Assembly: GCA_903879825.1 (NCBI GenBank)
Contig: CAIRND010000193.1
Coordinates: 1 to 8,543 of the forward strand
Source: an uncultured Geobacteraceae bacterium
Lineage (GTDB): Bacteria > Desulfobacterota > Desulfuromonadia > Geobacterales > Pseudopelobacteraceae
Direction of reading: 5' to 3'
DNA length: 8,543 bases
A program made the translations under genes and the position numbers. The notes under the pieces are model-generated. The model worked only from the letters and a program-made list of their open reading frames with translations, did no database searches and had not been told where the DNA came from. Positions 5,529 to 8,543 of the stretch are shown here, one piece after another. Position 1 is the stretch's first letter; each line of letters starts with the position of its first letter.

Positions 5529-8500
5529 ATGGGTGCTGAACATTCAATACATATAGAATCGGACGAATTCCGCACCATGATTACGACCTCCTTGGACGGA
5601 TTCCTGATAGTTGCTGTAACTGGTCACATTCTGGATGCCAATGACAGCTACTGTCGTATGATGGGCTACTCTCGTGAGGAACTCGTCAATATGCACATCT
5701 CCGAGATTGATGCTATTGAAAGTCACGAAGATGTTTCAACACGTTCAGAAGAGATTGTCCAAAGAGGGGCATTACGATTTGAAACCAGACACAGGCATAA
5801 AAACGGTTCAATCATCGATATTGAAGTCTGCTCCAACTATTCATCTGCACATGGCGGCATTTTCTTTTCCACTTTCCGAGATATTACCGAACATAAGCAT
5901 GCCCGAGAGATTATAAACACTCGATTACGGCTGATGGAATTCTCAGTCAACCATTCAATGGATGAACTGTTGCAGAAAACACTGGATGAGGCTGAGAATT
6001 TGACCGGCAGTTGTGTCGGTTTTTACCATTTTCTGGATTCCGACCAAGAAATGTTGACGCTCCAGGCATGGTCAACTCGAACGGCAACCAAATTCTGCAA
6101 GGCTGAAGGCTCTGGAAGTCATTATCACCTATCTCAAGCTGGCGTATGGGTTGACTGCGTTCGGGAACGCCGTGCCGTCATCCATAATGACTACGCCTCA
6201 CTGCCTCATCGAAAAGGAATGCCGGAAGGACATGCCACTGTTGTTCGGGAACTTGTGGCACCGGTTTTCCGCAATGGGAAAATTGTTGCCATTTTGGGTA
6301 TCGGTAACAAGGCAACCGATTATGACCAGCGTGACGTGGATCTGGTGACGCTATTGGCTGATCTTACCTATGGTGTAGTCGAGCATAAACAGAATGACAT
6401 CTCTCTCCGTCAGAGTGAAGAGCGTTACCGGAATATTGTGGAGTATCAAACCGAATTTGTAGATCGTTACTTACCGGGTGGCATACTGACCTATGTAAAC
6501 GAATCCCTTGTCAAATTTGCCGGAATTCCGAAAGAAGATTTACTTGGCATTTCATTTTATCCTTTTGTCCATGAAGCAGATCGTGAGGATACAGTCAGGC
6601 GGATAGAATCGATATCGGTAGACAACCCCGTAGTTGAGACAGAGAGCCGCATAGCTCTGCCTGACGGGAGATTACGCTGGAACAGGTGGACTCACACGGG
6701 GTTTTTTGATGACAAAGGAACTCTGATCGAATACCAGTCGGCCGGACGGGACATCACCGAACGAAAGACGGCAGAAATTGCGTTGGAAGAGAGCGAAGAA
6801 CGCTATCGGTCGTTATTTAAAAAGGCTGGTGAGGGGATTTGTCTTTTATCCCTGCAGGGGGAACTCATCCAAGTTAATGAAGTTTTTGCACAGGAGCATG
6901 GATACGATATTCAGGAAATGCTGGGGATGAATATCAGAGACCTGGATATTAATGGTGGTGTAGAAGAAAATTCTGACAAAGTACAAGCCTTATTGTCCGG
7001 GAAAACCATTACGTTTGAGGTGGAACATTGCCATAGGGATGGCCATGTATTTCCGCTTGAGGTTAAGGTAAGCCCGATCTCTTTAGACGGAGAATCCTCA
7101 TTTATCTGCTTTCACCGTGACATCTCGGATAGAAAAAAAACTGAAAAAGCTTTGAGAGAGAGTGAACATCTGTTCCGGGCACTTGTTGCATCTTCCAGTC
7201 AGTCGGTCTGGAGTTTCCGCCCCGGCGGTTTATCTCAAATCGAACAGATCGACAGGGCTAACGCCTCTTGGTGGTGCGAATACACTGGACAGTCAGAGGC
7301 ACAGAGGACTGCCGACGGCGGTATGGGATGGCTGGATGCGGTATATGAATCAGACCGTGAAAAAGCCAAAAATAATTGGCAGAGAATAATTACTTCATCT
7401 GAACCGGCGTCTTTGGAGTACCGTGTTCACCGTCGTGACGGAGAGTTACGTTGGCTGTTGGTTCGGGGAATACCGATTGAAGACAATCAGGGAACAATTA
7501 CAGAAATTGCCGGCACAGTCACTGACATAACCGAACTGAAAAAGGCAGAGCTTTCTTTGCAAAAGCTTTCCTTTGAGATGGAACGGTTATTGGAAACGTC
7601 GTCAACCGGACTTACCCGATGCAGCCGTGATCTGCACTATCTCTCAGCGAATACAGCCTACGCTAAACTGACTGGAGTCCCTCGGGAGCAAATTATTGGA
7701 AAACCAATAGCGGGGGTAATGGGTGAAGAAGGATTAGCTGCTATTATGCCCTACGTCGAGAGAGTCTTAAATGGAGAGCGGGTAGAATACGAAACATCAG
7801 TGCCATTTAAATCGGGTGGAGATAGACATCTGCATGTCGCTTATAATCCCGATAAAGATGAAAATGGCGACATTATCGGCTGGGTAGCTTCAATCACCGA
7901 CATCTCTGAACGTAAACACGCAGAAATTGTTCTGAAAGATAAAGAATATGAACTGGAGCAAGCTCAACTTCTGGCAAAAACCGGAAGCTGGACATACGAT
8001 CCGGTTATCCAGAAATCTACGTGGTCAAAAGGAATGTTCCAAATTTGGGGTCTTGATCCCTCACGGGGCTTGTTCCCTGTTGAAGACCATCAAAAATATA
8101 TACATCCTGACGATTATCCAAAATTTGAAGCGGTCTTAAAGGAAGCGGTTGAGCATGGTGCCCCATATTCAATGGAACTGCGTATCAAACGTCCCGACGG
8201 TATCGAAAAAACAATCATTACAATCTGCGAACCACTATGCGACTCTACAGGAAAAGTCGTAAAACTCAGAGGCACCAATCAGGACATCACCGAAAGCAAG
8301 AAGGTGGAGAAGGAACTACTTTCTGCTAAAGAGTTTTTAGAGCTGACTCAGCGTTCTGCAGGTGCTGGATTATGGGCTTGGGACTTTGCATCAGGTGAAC
8401 TGAGTTGGTCACCTGAACAGTACCAGTTGTTCATGCTTGATCCCTCTGTCGGTCCCCCTACTTTTGATCTGTGGCGAAACGTGGTGCATCCTGATGACCT

Positions 8501-8543
8501 CAAGTTGGCGGAATCCAAAATCAGAGATGCCATCCGTGAGCAC
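5529..8543 (+). CDS. Soluble multi-PAS/GAF sensor protein, 3' end outside the window
   Basis: The frame is open from the ATG at 5529 to the window edge, giving at least 1005 residues with no stop. I translated it by eye. The order of domains is PAS1 (about 10-125), GAF (135-285), PAS2 (293-415), PAS3 (419-538), PAS4 (542-670), PAS5 (680-795), PAS6 (809-924) and the start of PAS7 (930 on). Most PAS domains end in the typical linker signature: FRDITEHK (116-123), GRDITERK (406-413), HRDISDRK (529-536), TVTDITE (663-669), ITDISERK (789-796) and NQDITESK (917-924). The GAF carries the SLPHRKGMPEGH and GIGNKATDY segments seen in GAF_2-type domains of bacterial signalling proteins. I see no transmembrane segment or signal peptide, so the protein is probably cytoplasmic. 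The output domain (histidine kinase, GGDEF/EAL or other) lies beyond the edge. Ligands cannot be told from sequence. No response regulator is in the window. Confidence 0.93.
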   Translation, partial: MGAEHSIHIESDEFRTMITTSLDGFLIVAVTGHILDANDSYCRMMGYSREELVNMHISEIDAIESHEDVSTRSEEIVQRGALRFETRHRHKNGSIIDIEVCSNYSSAHGGIFFSTFRDITEHKHAREIINTRLRLMEFSVNHSMDELLQKTLDEAENLTGSCVGFYHFLDSDQEMLTLQAWSTRTATKFCKAEGSGSHYHLSQAGVWVDCVRERRAVIHNDYASLPHRKGMPEGHATVVRELVAPVFRNGKIVAILGIGNKATDYDQRDVDLVTLLADLTYGVVEHKQNDISLRQSEERYRNIVEYQTEFVDRYLPGGILTYVNESLVKFAGIPKEDLLGISFYPFVHEADREDTVRRIESISVDNPVVETESRIALPDGRLRWNRWTHTGFFDDKGTLIEYQSAGRDITERKTAEIALEESEERYRSLFKKAGEGICLLSLQGELIQVNEVFAQEHGYDIQEMLGMNIRDLDINGGVEENSDKVQALLSGKTITFEVEHCHRDGHVFPLEVKVSPISLDGESSFICFHRDISDRKKTEKALRESEHLFRALVASSSQSVWSFRPGGLSQIEQIDRANASWWCEYTGQSEAQRTADGGMGWLDAVYESDREKAKNNWQRIITSSEPASLEYRVHRRDGELRWLLVRGIPIEDNQGTITEIAGTVTDITELKKAELSLQKLSFEMERLLETSSTGLTRCSRDLHYLSANTAYAKLTGVPREQIIGKPIAGVMGEEGLAAIMPYVERVLNGERVEYETSVPFKSGGDRHLHVAYNPDKDENGDIIGWVASITDISERKHAEIVLKDKEYELEQAQLLAKTGSWTYDPVIQKSTWSKGMFQIWGLDPSRGLFPVEDHQKYIHPDDYPKFEAVLKEAVEHGAPYSMELRIKRPDGIEKTIITICEPLCDSTGKVVKLRGTNQDITESKKVEKELLSAKEFLELTQRSAGAGLWAWDFASGELSWSPEQYQLFMLDPSVGPPTFDLWRNVVHPDDLKLAESKIRDAIREH

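Noticed and set aside
5123..5578. Long upstream extension of the hicB frame to 290 codons
   Set aside because: The added part overlaps hicA in another frame and crosses the promoter and intergenic region. Family length, the ATGA overlap and the AGGAG site all fix the start at 5122.

Overview
The window comes from a Gram-negative-type bacterium with roughly balanced base composition. Three things suggest an anaerobe or facultative anaerobe: a cobalamin-dependent lyase, a cobalamin-binding-type radical SAM protein, and a very long soluble multi-PAS/GAF sensor. Such combinations are common in Desulfobacterota and Chlorobiota. That placement is an inference from gene content; no rRNA or other taxonomic marker is present.

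Layout, left to right. (1) On the plus strand from the left edge to 2369 is a single-chain fusion of the two subunits of adenosylcobalamin-dependent ethanolamine ammonia-lyase (EutB core followed by EutC). Its reading frame stays open to the window edge through a hydrophobic stretch, so the real start may lie outside. (2) On the minus strand, tail-to-tail with it (8 bases between stop codons), is a 587-residue B12-binding-type radical SAM protein (2378-4141). Its start is fixed by a strong Shine-Dalgarno sequence. (3) Positions 4142-4705 hold no convincing gene. They contain a striking 131-base imperfect inverted repeat (4256-4386) whose arms carry repeats of the heptamer CGCAACG, followed by about 320 bases with only minor short repeats. 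(4) On the minus strand is a complete HicAB toxin-antitoxin module (hicA 5119-5304, hicB 4706-5122, overlapping by ATGA). A 7-bp perfect inverted repeat lies inside its promoter and is a probable HicB operator. (5) Divergent from hicA, on the plus strand from 5529 to beyond the right edge, is a soluble sensor protein of at least 1005 residues with one GAF and at least seven PAS domains. Its output domain lies outside the window.

How the genes relate. No operon longer than hicA-hicB is visible. The EutBC fusion and the radical SAM protein both belong to cobalamin-using classes and sit side by side, but they are convergent and so not co-transcribed; a functional link is speculative. None of the usual ethanolamine-utilisation partners (EutA reactivase, microcompartment shell proteins, EutE/EutD) appear in the window. 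The inverted repeat next to HicAB makes 4256-5304 look like accessory DNA, but no integrase or transposase is present. The strongest candidates for a second look are the 131-base inverted repeat and the fused, possibly exported ethanolamine ammonia-lyase.
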